From Psychroserpens algicola (GTDB lineage: Bacteria > Bacteroidota > Bacteroidia > Flavobacteriales > Flavobacteriaceae), in the NCBI RefSeq assembly GCF_014526325.1, contig NZ_JACNMJ010000001.1:558001-622000 (forward strand): DNA of 64,000 bases. Reading direction: 5' to 3'. Shown here one piece after another: positions 7,757-15,874 of the stretch. The notes below the pieces were generated by a model. That model made no database searches. It was not told the DNA's origin and was given only the letters and a program-made list of their open reading frames with translations. Within the stretch, counting starts at the first letter, position 1. Each line of letters opens with the position of its first letter. The position numbers and the translations under genes are program-made.

Positions 7757-9994
7757 TTAAAACCAGAATCCAATATTAAAATACCAGATGCTTTCTCGTT
7801 GTTCTGGTGAGTATGCGAATTTCGCTTGTACTGGCCCTAAAAACGTTTCAATCCCATACCCTAATCCATAACCTCTATAATCGGGAAGTGTAAACCATTC
7901 TCCCGATTCGAAAATATCATCGTCAACATTTGCCCAGTTAGTTTCTAAAGTAATGTGATGCTTATCAAAAATCTCATAGTCTGCACTGGCATAAGCTTTC
8001 ACATAACTATTACCTGTTAAGGTTACAAAATCATAGCCCAAAAATGGAACAAAATTATTGATGAAGTTATTTCCATAACCGCCTAAAGCAAAATCTAAAG
8101 TTGTTGTAGACTTATCGCCGATTTTAAACCCTCCACTAGTTTCAAGGTTAAAACTTAGTTTATCTGACAAACTAAACGCATAGCCAATATCTGCTTTAGC
8201 AATTGAAAACTGATCAAAATTCTTGTTGAATTTAGAAGCATAGATATACGAATGAAAATCTCCACTGAAATAAAAACCTGATGATGGGTAATATTTGTCA
8301 TCGTAAGTATCCAGTTTTAATGTACCAAAAGCACTAAAGTAATCGGTATGTTCAAAAAGAAATTCATCTGTAGTAGTATTGACAGTAATGGTTTTTGATT
8401 TAATTGTCAATCGCTTGTGCTCTGCACCTAAGCTTAGCGCAAAGTCTTTTCTAAACAAAGTTTCGAGATAAAACTGATTGGTTTGATCCTTTAATTTAAC
8501 ATCGAGCTGATTAACACCTATTGCATTAATTTCAGCGTCATTAAGTATCACCTCACTATTAACACCCTTTTCAAACTGATTATATCGTGATCGTAATCCA
8601 ACACTCCAATAAAAACCCTTGTCAATTAAATAGTCAAAGTTATATCGCACATTATCACCTAAAATAACATCTAAGGATGCAATATCATTTTTAAAAAGCA
8701 GACGTTTTTTAGTGAGATTTACAAGTAATGCACTTTTGTATAAATCATCATAATGAAGTCCAAATTTTAGAAATGTAGTTGTCATATTTTCTTGAACTTT
8801 AGTACTTAAATCATAACCCTCTTGATCCTTTGATTTTTTGAAATCATATATAAACGAGTCAAAATTATTTGTTGCAATTAAATTATTTACTCCAGTATTA
8901 AAGTCGTTGTAACTCACCTTTTCGCTTCCTTTCAATTTGAGTTTACCAAGCACATATGATCTGGTATACCGCTGATTACCTTCAATATTAATTGTGTTGA
9001 TCACAATACTATCTTTACTGATTAAATCTAATTCAGACCTATAATTACGTGGTTTAAGTTTTGGAAGTTTTGACAACTCATCACATCGTTTTAAGGCGGC
9101 TAATTTTCCGTTTTCAATAATTTTTTTACCTTCTTTAAATGAAACTACCGAAAAATCTTTTATATCTGGTTTGATATAAATATCGGTCTTTTTCGACTTC
9201 AATTTCATATCATTGATCGTTCTGAAATTATTAATTTGAAGCAGTACATCAGGAGCCGATGTCATTTCCTCCCTAGTTGCCAAACCATCTTGAACATCAA
9301 CACCAATTATAATATCTATGCCTTTTTTCCTAAGTTCATCTATTGGGTAATTATTTACTACTCCTCCATCAATTAACAGGTTGTTATTGATATTTACGGG
9401 CTGAAACAAAGAAGGAAAAGCACCACTTGCCGTAATGCATAAAGGTAAATTTCCGGAGTCTAACATTACTTGCTCTCCTGTTTCCACATTAGTTGCTATA
9501 CAAAAAAACGGTATGGGAAGCTTATCAAAATCACTTATTTCACTCACGTGAAGTGTCAGTTTAGATAATAAGTTAAATACATTTTGACCACGAGATAAAG
9601 CTGAGGGCAACTTGAGCTTAAACTTATTAAAAGGAAGTGCAATAGCATACTTTTCGGTGTTATCGCGCTCATAAAATGTTTTGGCCGAACGCGGTAAATT
9701 ATCATTAATCACCTTATCAAAATCTAAACTTCTAAAAATAGAATCCAATTGATTACCAGAATACCCAGAAGCATATAAAGAACCTACTATAGCTCCCATG
9801 CTTGTTCCAGCGATATAATCTATTTTAATTCCTAAGCTATCTACAACTTTTAAAACTCCAATATGAGCAAACCCTTTTGCTCCACCACCACTCAAGACTA
9901 AACCAACTTTAGGTTCATCTATATCAGTTTTCGTTTGTGCTTCCGAAGGAAGCATCACACAAATGAGTAATATGATGAGGATAAAATATTTCAC
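7757..9994 (-). CDS. Patatin-like phospholipase fused to an outer-membrane beta-barrel
   Basis: 745 residues. A signal peptide (about 1-20, ending SEAQ) is followed by a patatin domain: oxyanion loop SGGGAKG (35-41), nucleophile Ser65 in GTSMG, and catalytic Asp209 in DGG. After about 330 comes a POTRA-like segment, then a BamA/FhaC-like barrel to the C-terminal Phe (YFNIGFWF). This is the PlpD/RssA-like architecture, in which the barrel anchors or exports the lipase. The start is GTG, and it overlaps the uvrC stop by four bases (GTGA), so the two are probably co-translated. Expected role: lipid hydrolysis at the outer membrane; the substrate is unknown. Confidence 0.9.
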   Translation of the reverse strand: MKYFILIILLICVMLPSEAQTKTDIDEPKVGLVLSGGGAKGFAHIGVLKVVDSLGIKIDYIAGTSMGAIVGSLYASGYSGNQLDSIFRSLDFDKVINDNLPRSAKTFYERDNTEKYAIALPFNKFKLKLPSALSRGQNVFNLLSKLTLHVSEISDFDKLPIPFFCIATNVETGEQVMLDSGNLPLCITASGAFPSLFQPVNINNNLLIDGGVVNNYPIDELRKKGIDIIIGVDVQDGLATREEMTSAPDVLLQINNFRTINDMKLKSKKTDIYIKPDIKDFSVVSFKEGKKIIENGKLAALKRCDELSKLPKLKPRNYRSELDLISKDSIVINTINIEGNQRYTRSYVLGKLKLKGSEKVSYNDFNTGVNNLIATNNFDSFIYDFKKSKDQEGYDLSTKVQENMTTTFLKFGLHYDDLYKSALLVNLTKKRLLFKNDIASLDVILGDNVRYNFDYLIDKGFYWSVGLRSRYNQFEKGVNSEVILNDAEINAIGVNQLDVKLKDQTNQFYLETLFRKDFALSLGAEHKRLTIKSKTITVNTTTDEFLFEHTDYFSAFGTLKLDTYDDKYYPSSGFYFSGDFHSYIYASKFNKNFDQFSIAKADIGYAFSLSDKLSFNLETSGGFKIGDKSTTTLDFALGGYGNNFINNFVPFLGYDFVTLTGNSYVKAYASADYEIFDKHHITLETNWANVDDDIFESGEWFTLPDYRGYGLGYGIETFLGPVQAKFAYSPEQRESIWYFNIGFWF

Positions 9995-11784
9995 TTTTTA
10001 CTGTAATAATCGATTATTTTTTGAGCTCTAGATAAACCAACAACAGCTTCTAAATCTTCTTTTTTTGCTTCGGAAATACGCTTAACCGACTTAAATTTTT
10101 TTATTAAGGTGATAACGGTTTGCTCTCCAATTCCGGGAATCGTTTCTAATTCTGTTGTTAAGGCACTTTTACTTCGTCTGTTTCTATGATGTTCTATTCC
10201 GAAACGGTGTGCTTCATTACGTAACTGCTGAATGATTTTAAGGGTTTCACTTTTTTTATCTAAATATAAAGGAATTGGATCGTCTGGATAAAATAATTCT
10301 TCTAAACGTTTCGCTATTCCGATAATTGCAATTGTATTTCTGAGATTTAAAGCATCTATGCTTTTTAGTGCTGAAGATAATTGCCCTTTTCCTCCATCGA
10401 TTATGATCAATTGAGGCAGCGGTTGATTTTCATCCAACAAACGCTTATAGCGACGGTATACGACTTCTTCCATAGATGCAAAATCGTCTGGACCTTCTAC
10501 TGTTTTTATGTTAAAATGTCGGTAATCTTTTTTACTTGGTTTTCCATCTTTAAAAACAACACAAGCAGCAACCGGATTTGTACCTTGTATATTAGAATTA
10601 TCAAAACATTCGATATGTCGAGGCTCTTCAGGCAATCTTAAATCGGTTTTCATCTGAGCCATAATTCGGTTGGCATGACGGTCTGGATCTATGATTTTAA
10701 CCTGTTTGAAACGCTCCATACGATAATATTTAGCATTTCTAAGTGATAAATCCAAGATGTGTTTTTTATCGCCTAATTTAGGAATAGTGATCTTCACATC
10801 ATCCCCTAAATTGACCTTAAAAGGCACGTAGATTTCTTTCGAATTGGAATGAAAACGTTGTCTGATTTCGACTATAGATAACTCCAACAATTCTTTATCT
10901 GTCTCGTCTAATTTTTTCTTAATTTCTAATGTATGTGATCTGATGATACTTCCGTAGGATAATTGCAAAAAGTTGACATATGCATAACTTTCGTCACTCA
11001 TTATACTAAAGACATCTACATTACTAATCTTAGGATTAACTATGGTAGATTTAGCCTGATAATTTTCTAAAACTTCAATTTTTTCTTTGATACGTTGGGC
11101 ATCTTCAAACTTCATCTCTTGAGACAACTTCTTCATTTGCGCTTTAAATTGCGATAATGAATCTTTAAAATTTCCTTTTAAAATTTCTCTAATCGCTACA
11201 ATATTTTGGTTGTAATCATCTTCGGTTTGTAAGTCTTCACAAGGGCCTTTACAGTTTCCCAAATGGTATTCTAAACACACTTTATATTTCCCAGCAGCTA
11301 CTTTGTCTTTAGAAAGATTAAAATTACAGGTGCGTAGCTGATACAGTCCTTTAATCAAATCGAGTAAGGTATGTACCGTTTTCATGCTGGTATAAGGTCC
11401 GAAGTATTCTGAACCGTCTTTAAACACACGTCGCGTCGAAAACACTCTTGGAAAACGTTCTTTTTTTAAACATATCCAAGGGTATGATTTATCATCTTTA
11501 AGCAATACATTATAACGTGGCTTATATTGCTTAATGAGGTTATTTTCTAAGAGTAGTGCATCATTTTCTGTCTCAACAACAATGTGCTTAATATGTCTTA
11601 TTTTTTTTACTAATACTCTGGTTTTACCATTGTCGTGTGTTTTGGTAAAGTATGAACTTACTCTTTTTTTGATGTCTTTGGCCTTTCCAACATAAATGAG
11701 GTTATCATCTTCATCAAAATACTGATACACACCTGGTTGATGAGGCAAGGTTTTTATTTGTATGTCCAGAGCAGGCTTTTGCAT
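9991..11784 (-). CDS. uvrC: Excinuclease ABC subunit C
   Basis: 597 residues, normal length. The dual-incision nuclease of UvrABC nucleotide excision repair. The N-terminal GIY-YIG domain (PGVYQYFDEDDNLIYVGKAKD, 17-37) makes the 3' cut. A UVR motif (FEDAQRIKEKIEVLE) at about 226-240 contacts UvrB, an RNase H-like domain follows, and the C-terminus has helix-hairpin-helix segments (IPGIGEQTVITLI; AVVGLSRAQKIIDY). The downstream patatin gene overlaps by four bases. Divergent from the rimK operon. Confidence 0.97.
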   Translation of the reverse strand: MQKPALDIQIKTLPHQPGVYQYFDEDDNLIYVGKAKDIKKRVSSYFTKTHDNGKTRVLVKKIRHIKHIVVETENDALLLENNLIKQYKPRYNVLLKDDKSYPWICLKKERFPRVFSTRRVFKDGSEYFGPYTSMKTVHTLLDLIKGLYQLRTCNFNLSKDKVAAGKYKVCLEYHLGNCKGPCEDLQTEDDYNQNIVAIREILKGNFKDSLSQFKAQMKKLSQEMKFEDAQRIKEKIEVLENYQAKSTIVNPKISNVDVFSIMSDESYAYVNFLQLSYGSIIRSHTLEIKKKLDETDKELLELSIVEIRQRFHSNSKEIYVPFKVNLGDDVKITIPKLGDKKHILDLSLRNAKYYRMERFKQVKIIDPDRHANRIMAQMKTDLRLPEEPRHIECFDNSNIQGTNPVAACVVFKDGKPSKKDYRHFNIKTVEGPDDFASMEEVVYRRYKRLLDENQPLPQLIIIDGGKGQLSSALKSIDALNLRNTIAIIGIAKRLEELFYPDDPIPLYLDKKSETLKIIQQLRNEAHRFGIEHHRNRRSKSALTTELETIPGIGEQTVITLIKKFKSVKRISEAKKEDLEAVVGLSRAQKIIDYYSKK

Positions 11785-11903
11785 TGTTCCAAAGTTAATA
11801 TTTACTATTTAAAACAGCTTTTATATGTGTTAAAAAATTAAATGAAAAAATGTTTTTTAGAACCGACTAATACTTACCTTGCGCCACTTTTTAAACCCTT
11901 TAA

Positions 11904-12329
11904 ATGACAAAAAAAATTATTGGACGTGTTGATAAGATTGACTTTCCAAAATTGAATTTAACCCATATTGATGTAAAGATAGATACTGGTGCCTACACAT
12001 CAGCAATTCACTGTTCGAAAATTATAGAAAAAGATAATACATTGATTTGCACCTTTGAAAGCAAAGGACATCCAAACTTTAAAAGTGAAAATATTGTATT
12101 TGAAAATTATACATTCACAGATGTAAAAAGCAGTAACGGATTTAAAGAAAATCGTTACAAAATAAAATCTGAAGTCATATTCTTTGGTAAAACTTATAAG
12201 ATTAACTTAACTTTAAGCACTAGAGACGATATGAAATTTCCCGTTTTAATAGGACGACAATTTCTTAGTAAAAAATTTCTAGTTGATGTTAACTTAGAAA
12301 ACGTTTCTTTTAATAATACGCACAAATGA
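11904..12329 (+). CDS. Retropepsin-like aspartic protease of the RimK-associated family
   Basis: 141 residues. It matches the family often annotated as putative ATP-dependent zinc protease (PF05618), which is really a retropepsin-like fold: [16 protein letters not shown] with catalytic-type Asp27-Thr-Gly, and the second-half motif [18 protein letters not shown]. Its stop overlaps the rimK start by four bases (ATGA). Family members occur next to rimK in many bacteria, and one is called RimB in pseudomonads. It may process RimK-modified proteins. That role is inference. Confidence 0.85.
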   Translation: MTKKIIGRVDKIDFPKLNLTHIDVKIDTGAYTSAIHCSKIIEKDNTLICTFESKGHPNFKSENIVFENYTFTDVKSSNGFKENRYKIKSEVIFFGKTYKINLTLSTRDDMKFPVLIGRQFLSKKFLVDVNLENVSFNNTHK

Positions 12330-13201
12330 ATATAGTCATTTTATCAAGAAACCCTCATTTATACTCTACACAAAGATTAGTAAAAGAAGGCGAAAGCAGA
12401 GGTCATGACATGGAAGTTATCGACCCTCTTAAATGCGATATCATTATCGAAAAGGAGAAGCCTACCATCTATTATAAAGACCGATATTTAGACTATGTCG
12501 ATGCTATTATTCCAAGAATTGGTGCTTCGGTTACCTTTTATGGATGTGCTGTAGTGAGACAGTTTGAAATGATGGGTGTATTTACAATTGTTACCTCAGA
12601 CGCCATACAACGCTCTAGGGATAAATTACGCAGTTTACAACGTTTAAGTAAAGCTGGTATAGGCATGCCAAAAACGGTGTTTACAAATTACTCACGTGAT
12701 GTAGAAGAGGTTATTGAACATGTAGGTGGAACACCTGTTATCATAAAACTATTAGAAGGAACGCAAGGTTTAGGAGTTGTTTTAGCGGAAACTAAAAATG
12801 CTGCCGAATCTGTTTTGGAAGCCTTCAACGGATTACAGGCACGAGTCATTGTTCAGGAGTTTATTAAAGAGGCTAAAGGTGCAGACATTAGAGCTTTGGT
12901 TGTCGACGGACAAGTTGTAGGTGCTATGAAACGTCAAGGTAAAGAAGGTGAGTTTCGATCTAATCTTCATCGTGGCGGAAGTGCAAATATTATCAAATTA
13001 GATACTGACGAATTAAAATTAGCAATGAATGCTTCCAGAGCTTTAAAACTACCTGTTTGTGGTGTTGATATGTTACAATCTGCAAGAGGCCCTTTGCTTT
13101 TAGAAGTTAATTCTACACCAGGATTAGAAGGCATTGAAGGCGCTACAGGTAAAAATATAGCACGAGCAATTATTACTTTTATAGAACGTAATAGAAACTA
13201 A
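12326..13201 (+). CDS. rimK: RimK-type ATP-grasp glutamate ligase
   Basis: 291 residues. ATP-dependent ligase that adds glutamate to the C-terminus of ribosomal protein S6 and can make poly-alpha-glutamate. The N-terminal RimK pre-ATP-grasp domain ([21 protein letters not shown]) contains [11 protein letters not shown]. The ATP-grasp core includes [19 protein letters not shown], the [21 protein letters not shown] block and the metal-binding [12 protein letters not shown]. It is the second gene of a four-gene operon, with a 4-bp overlap upstream and a 12-bp gap downstream. Confidence 0.95.
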   Translation: MNIVILSRNPHLYSTQRLVKEGESRGHDMEVIDPLKCDIIIEKEKPTIYYKDRYLDYVDAIIPRIGASVTFYGCAVVRQFEMMGVFTIVTSDAIQRSRDKLRSLQRLSKAGIGMPKTVFTNYSRDVEEVIEHVGGTPVIIKLLEGTQGLGVVLAETKNAAESVLEAFNGLQARVIVQEFIKEAKGADIRALVVDGQVVGAMKRQGKEGEFRSNLHRGGSANIIKLDTDELKLAMNASRALKLPVCGVDMLQSARGPLLLEVNSTPGLEGIEGATGKNIARAIITFIERNRN

Positions 13202-13213
13202 CGCAACACTACA

Positions 13214-14185
13214 ATGAGCAACAAAGAGATCTTAGAAATTCTTGGAGAAGAGGTGCCTTTAGGGAAAAGTGCTACAGTAAGTTTTAATGTCGCCAAACTT
13301 CATACACAAAATAGTATTGATGTTCCTGTCATTATTGAGCGTTCAAAAAAACCTGGACCAACCATTTTAATAACCGCTGGTATTCATGGTGATGAAATTA
13401 ATGGTGTTGAAATTGTCAGACAAATTATCGCTAAAGGCATTAACAAGCCTAAAAAAGGAACTATCATTTGTGTACCTGTAATTAATGTGTTTGGTTTTAT
13501 TAATTTAAATCGTGAATTTCCTGATGGACGAGATTTAAATCGCGTATTTCCTGGAATTAAAGGTGGATCTCTAGCCAGTAGAGTGGCTTTTAAACTTGTA
13601 ACTGAAATTTTACCACATGCCGATTTGGTAATGGATTTTCACACTGGTGGTGCCGATCGATTTAATGCTGCTCAGGTTAGAATTATTAAAGGCGAAAAAA
13701 ACTTAAAAGAACTCGCAAAAGTTTTTGGAGCTCCTTTTGTTTTATATTCAAAAAACCTCAACAAATCTTTTAGAAACACCTGCTATAAATTAGGAATTCC
13801 GATATTGCTTTTTGAAGGTGGAAAATCATTTAATATTGATAACACCATTACAAATACAGGTGTAAATGGTGCTAAACGAGTATTGCATCATTTAGGAATG
13901 CTTAGCAGTAAATTTAAAGTCTCAAAGCCTAAAAAATCCTGTGTGTTTATTTCAGATAGCAAATGGATTCGCGCCAACTACTCTGGCATGTTTAAATCTA
14001 CAGTTACAATTAACACCAAAGTACAAAAAGGTGATATCATTGGTAATATAACCGATCCTTACGGAAGTTTTAACCATTTTATAAAAGCGCCAAATGATGG
14101 GTACATTTTTAATATTAACGAATCTCCAATCACATATCAAGGCGATGCTATTTTCCATATTTCAACACAGGTAAAAGATGACTAA
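13214..14185 (+). CDS. Succinylglutamate desuccinylase/aspartoacylase (AstE)-like zinc hydrolase
   Basis: 323 residues. M14-like zinc deacylase/carboxypeptidase fold. Zinc ligands are visible as H58 and E61 (AGIHGDEINGVE) and H143 (MDFHTGG). A substrate-binding motif RDLNRVFPG lies at 106-114. The C-terminal segment (HFIKAPNDGYIFN...) is a biotinyl-lipoyl-like beta domain common in this subgroup. Location directly behind rimK suggests it trims Glu residues or a related amide bond. That is inference; the family includes several acyl-amino-acid hydrolases. It overlaps the next gene by 8 bp. Confidence 0.85.
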   Translation: MSNKEILEILGEEVPLGKSATVSFNVAKLHTQNSIDVPVIIERSKKPGPTILITAGIHGDEINGVEIVRQIIAKGINKPKKGTIICVPVINVFGFINLNREFPDGRDLNRVFPGIKGGSLASRVAFKLVTEILPHADLVMDFHTGGADRFNAAQVRIIKGEKNLKELAKVFGAPFVLYSKNLNKSFRNTCYKLGIPILLFEGGKSFNIDNTITNTGVNGAKRVLHHLGMLSSKFKVSKPKKSCVFISDSKWIRANYSGMFKSTVTINTKVQKGDIIGNITDPYGSFNHFIKAPNDGYIFNINESPITYQGDAIFHISTQVKDD

Positions 14186-14741
14186 GGATCAATTGCGAAG
14201 CGTGCATAAATTGTTACGAAATAAACTGTCTCAAGAACAAGTTGAAACGCTAAGTCTAAATATTGCAAACCAGCTTCTCACTTTAGCTATCTGGGACTAT
14301 GAGTTTTATCACTTATTTCTGTCGATTACAGAACACAATGAGGTTAATACAGATTATATTTTAAATATTCTCTCCGGAAAAGATAAACATATCGTCATTT
14401 CTAAGAGTGATTTTCAGACTTTAGACATGTCGCACTACTTACTTACGGATAGTACTAAAATCAAAAAAAACCGATGGAATATTCCAGAGCCAATTGATGG
14501 CATTTCTATCGATCCTAAACAAATTGATGTGGTATTTATTCCGCTTCTCGCATTTGATAACACTGGAAATCGTGTAGGCTACGGCAAAGGTTTCTATGAT
14601 AAATTTTTAGCGAAATGCAGACCAGATACGATCAAAATAGGTCTTTCATTTTTTGATAGTGCTACGCTTGTTACCGATGTTTTTGAAGGCGATATTAAAT
14701 TAGATTATTGCGTAACTCCTGAAAAGGTTTATAAGTTTTAA
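14178..14741 (+). CDS. 5-formyltetrahydrofolate cyclo-ligase
   Basis: 187 residues. ATP-dependent conversion of 5-formyl-THF to 5,10-methenyl-THF (folate salvage). The C-terminal signature GNRVGYGKGFYDKFL at about 131-145 is clear, with LAFDNTGNRVG before it; the N-terminal MTKDQLRSVHKLLRNKLS is a basic nucleotide-binding helix. It overlaps the AstE-like gene by 8 bp and is the last gene of the operon, ending convergently with lspA (4-bp overlap of the 3' ends). Confidence 0.93.
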   Translation: MTKDQLRSVHKLLRNKLSQEQVETLSLNIANQLLTLAIWDYEFYHLFLSITEHNEVNTDYILNILSGKDKHIVISKSDFQTLDMSHYLLTDSTKIKKNRWNIPEPIDGISIDPKQIDVVFIPLLAFDNTGNRVGYGKGFYDKFLAKCRPDTIKIGLSFFDSATLVTDVFEGDIKLDYCVTPEKVYKF

Positions 14742-15382
14742 GCTTCAACGGTTGTTTTAGGTTTTTCTGAAACAGTAAAAACACGCTTATTAAAGACTAT
14801 TAAAATTCCAATTCCTGTGCTAATTGCCATATCTGCTATATTAAAGACAGGGTCGAAGAAACTAAATGACTTGCCTCCAAAATACGGAATCCAATCGGGT
14901 AAATATCCACTCCAGATAGGAAAATGAAGCATATCTACAACTTTACCATGAAATAATGTATCATAGCCTTGTTCAGGCAAAAATGAAGCAACCTGTCCAG
15001 AACTTGAATCGAATAAAACTCCGTAAAATACAGAATCTATTATATTTCCAACTGCTCCTGCCAGAATAAGTGAAATCGCAAAGATTAATGTTTTAGAACC
15101 AGCGTTTTTTATTGATTTTTTTAACCAGTATGCAATTCCGATAACGGCTAAAATCCTAAAAACCGTCAAACATACTTTTGCAGTTCTGTCTGACATAAAT
15201 GTTATAAAATCACTCAATTTTGTTCCCCAAGCCATACCTTCATTTTCTACAAACGCGATTTGAAACCAATCAAAAATTATGGTTTTATCGTTTAGTGCAA
15301 AATGAGTCTTGATATAAATTTTACTTATCTGATCAATAAGTAATATAAGGATGATAAGGAGTGTTGCTTTTTTTAAAGACAT
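14738..15382 (-). CDS. lspA: Lipoprotein signal peptidase (signal peptidase II)
   Basis: 214 residues, longer than the E. coli enzyme (164) because of an insertion after the first catalytic motif, as is common in Bacteroidota. Four membrane segments. Aspartyl catalytic pair: D116 in GNIIDSVFYG and D184 in FNIADMAIS; ENEGMAWG (46-53) is the conserved periplasmic loop. It cleaves prolipoproteins ahead of the lipobox Cys, so it serves the several lipoproteins in this window. It has its own -7 box (15402-15409) after the terminator of the upstream DksA-like gene. Confidence 0.95.
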   Translation of the reverse strand: MSLKKATLLIILILLIDQISKIYIKTHFALNDKTIIFDWFQIAFVENEGMAWGTKLSDFITFMSDRTAKVCLTVFRILAVIGIAYWLKKSIKNAGSKTLIFAISLILAGAVGNIIDSVFYGVLFDSSSGQVASFLPEQGYDTLFHGKVVDMLHFPIWSGYLPDWIPYFGGKSFSFFDPVFNIADMAISTGIGILIVFNKRVFTVSEKPKTTVEA

Positions 15383-15401
15383 TGTTCTGTATTAGAAACC
15401 A

Positions 15402-15409
15402 CAAAAATA
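15402..15409 (-). promoter_or_regulatory. -7 promoter box of lspA
   Basis: Reads TATTTTTG on the minus strand, matching TAnnTTTG, 20 bp upstream of the lspA ATG and beyond the terminator that follows the DksA-like gene. Confidence 0.45.
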
Positions 15410-15441
15410 GGATTATTATTGATAAACGTTACGCCTATAAA

Positions 15442-15465
15442 AAAACGTCTCAAAAGAGACGTTTT
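15442..15465 (-). terminator. Terminator after the ileS/DksA-like pair
   Basis: 10-bp perfect stem AAAACGTCTC/GAGACGTTTT (15442-15451 with 15456-15465), loop of four bases, followed on the minus strand by a T-run. It separates this operon from lspA. Confidence 0.85.
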
Positions 15466-15486
15466 GTATATTGAAATGATAAAAAT

Positions 15487-15870
15487 TTACTTCTGCATAT
15501 TTTTAGCTTCTATACTCAATGTTGCATGAGGCACTAATTCTAATCGCTTTCTATTGATTAGTTTTCCTGTAACTCTGCAAATACCATAGGTTTTATTTTC
15601 AATTCGGATTAAGGCATTTTTAAGATCACGAATAAACTTTTCTTGACGAATCGCTAACTGAGAATTAGATTCTTTGCTCATAACGGCACTACCTTCATCA
15701 AATGCCTTAAAGGTTGGTGATGTATCATCTGTTCCATTGTTATGATCATTCATATAAGCACTTTTGATAAGTTCTAAATCATGCTGTGCTTTTTCTATTT
15801 TATCCTGAATAAGCGCTTTAAACTCATTTAAATCTTTATCAGAATATCTTACGGTATTATTTGCTCCCAT
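15487..15870 (-). CDS. DksA/TraR-like protein with degenerate zinc finger
   Basis: 127 residues. N-terminal coiled-coil helices with an acidic tip and a C-terminal module that aligns residue by residue with the DksA zinc finger. In E. coli the pattern is C-x2-C...C-x2-C. Here it is C98, T101, S119 and A122 (GICRVTGK...ATLSIEAK), so three of the four zinc ligands are lost. Such Cys-poor DksA homologues are known; they bind RNA polymerase through the secondary channel without zinc. Expected role: modulating transcription with or without ppGpp. It starts 4 bp after ileS ends. Confidence 0.88.
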   Translation of the reverse strand: MGANNTVRYSDKDLNEFKALIQDKIEKAQHDLELIKSAYMNDHNNGTDDTSPTFKAFDEGSAVMSKESNSQLAIRQEKFIRDLKNALIRIENKTYGICRVTGKLINRKRLELVPHATLSIEAKNMQK

Positions 15871-15874
15871 AATT

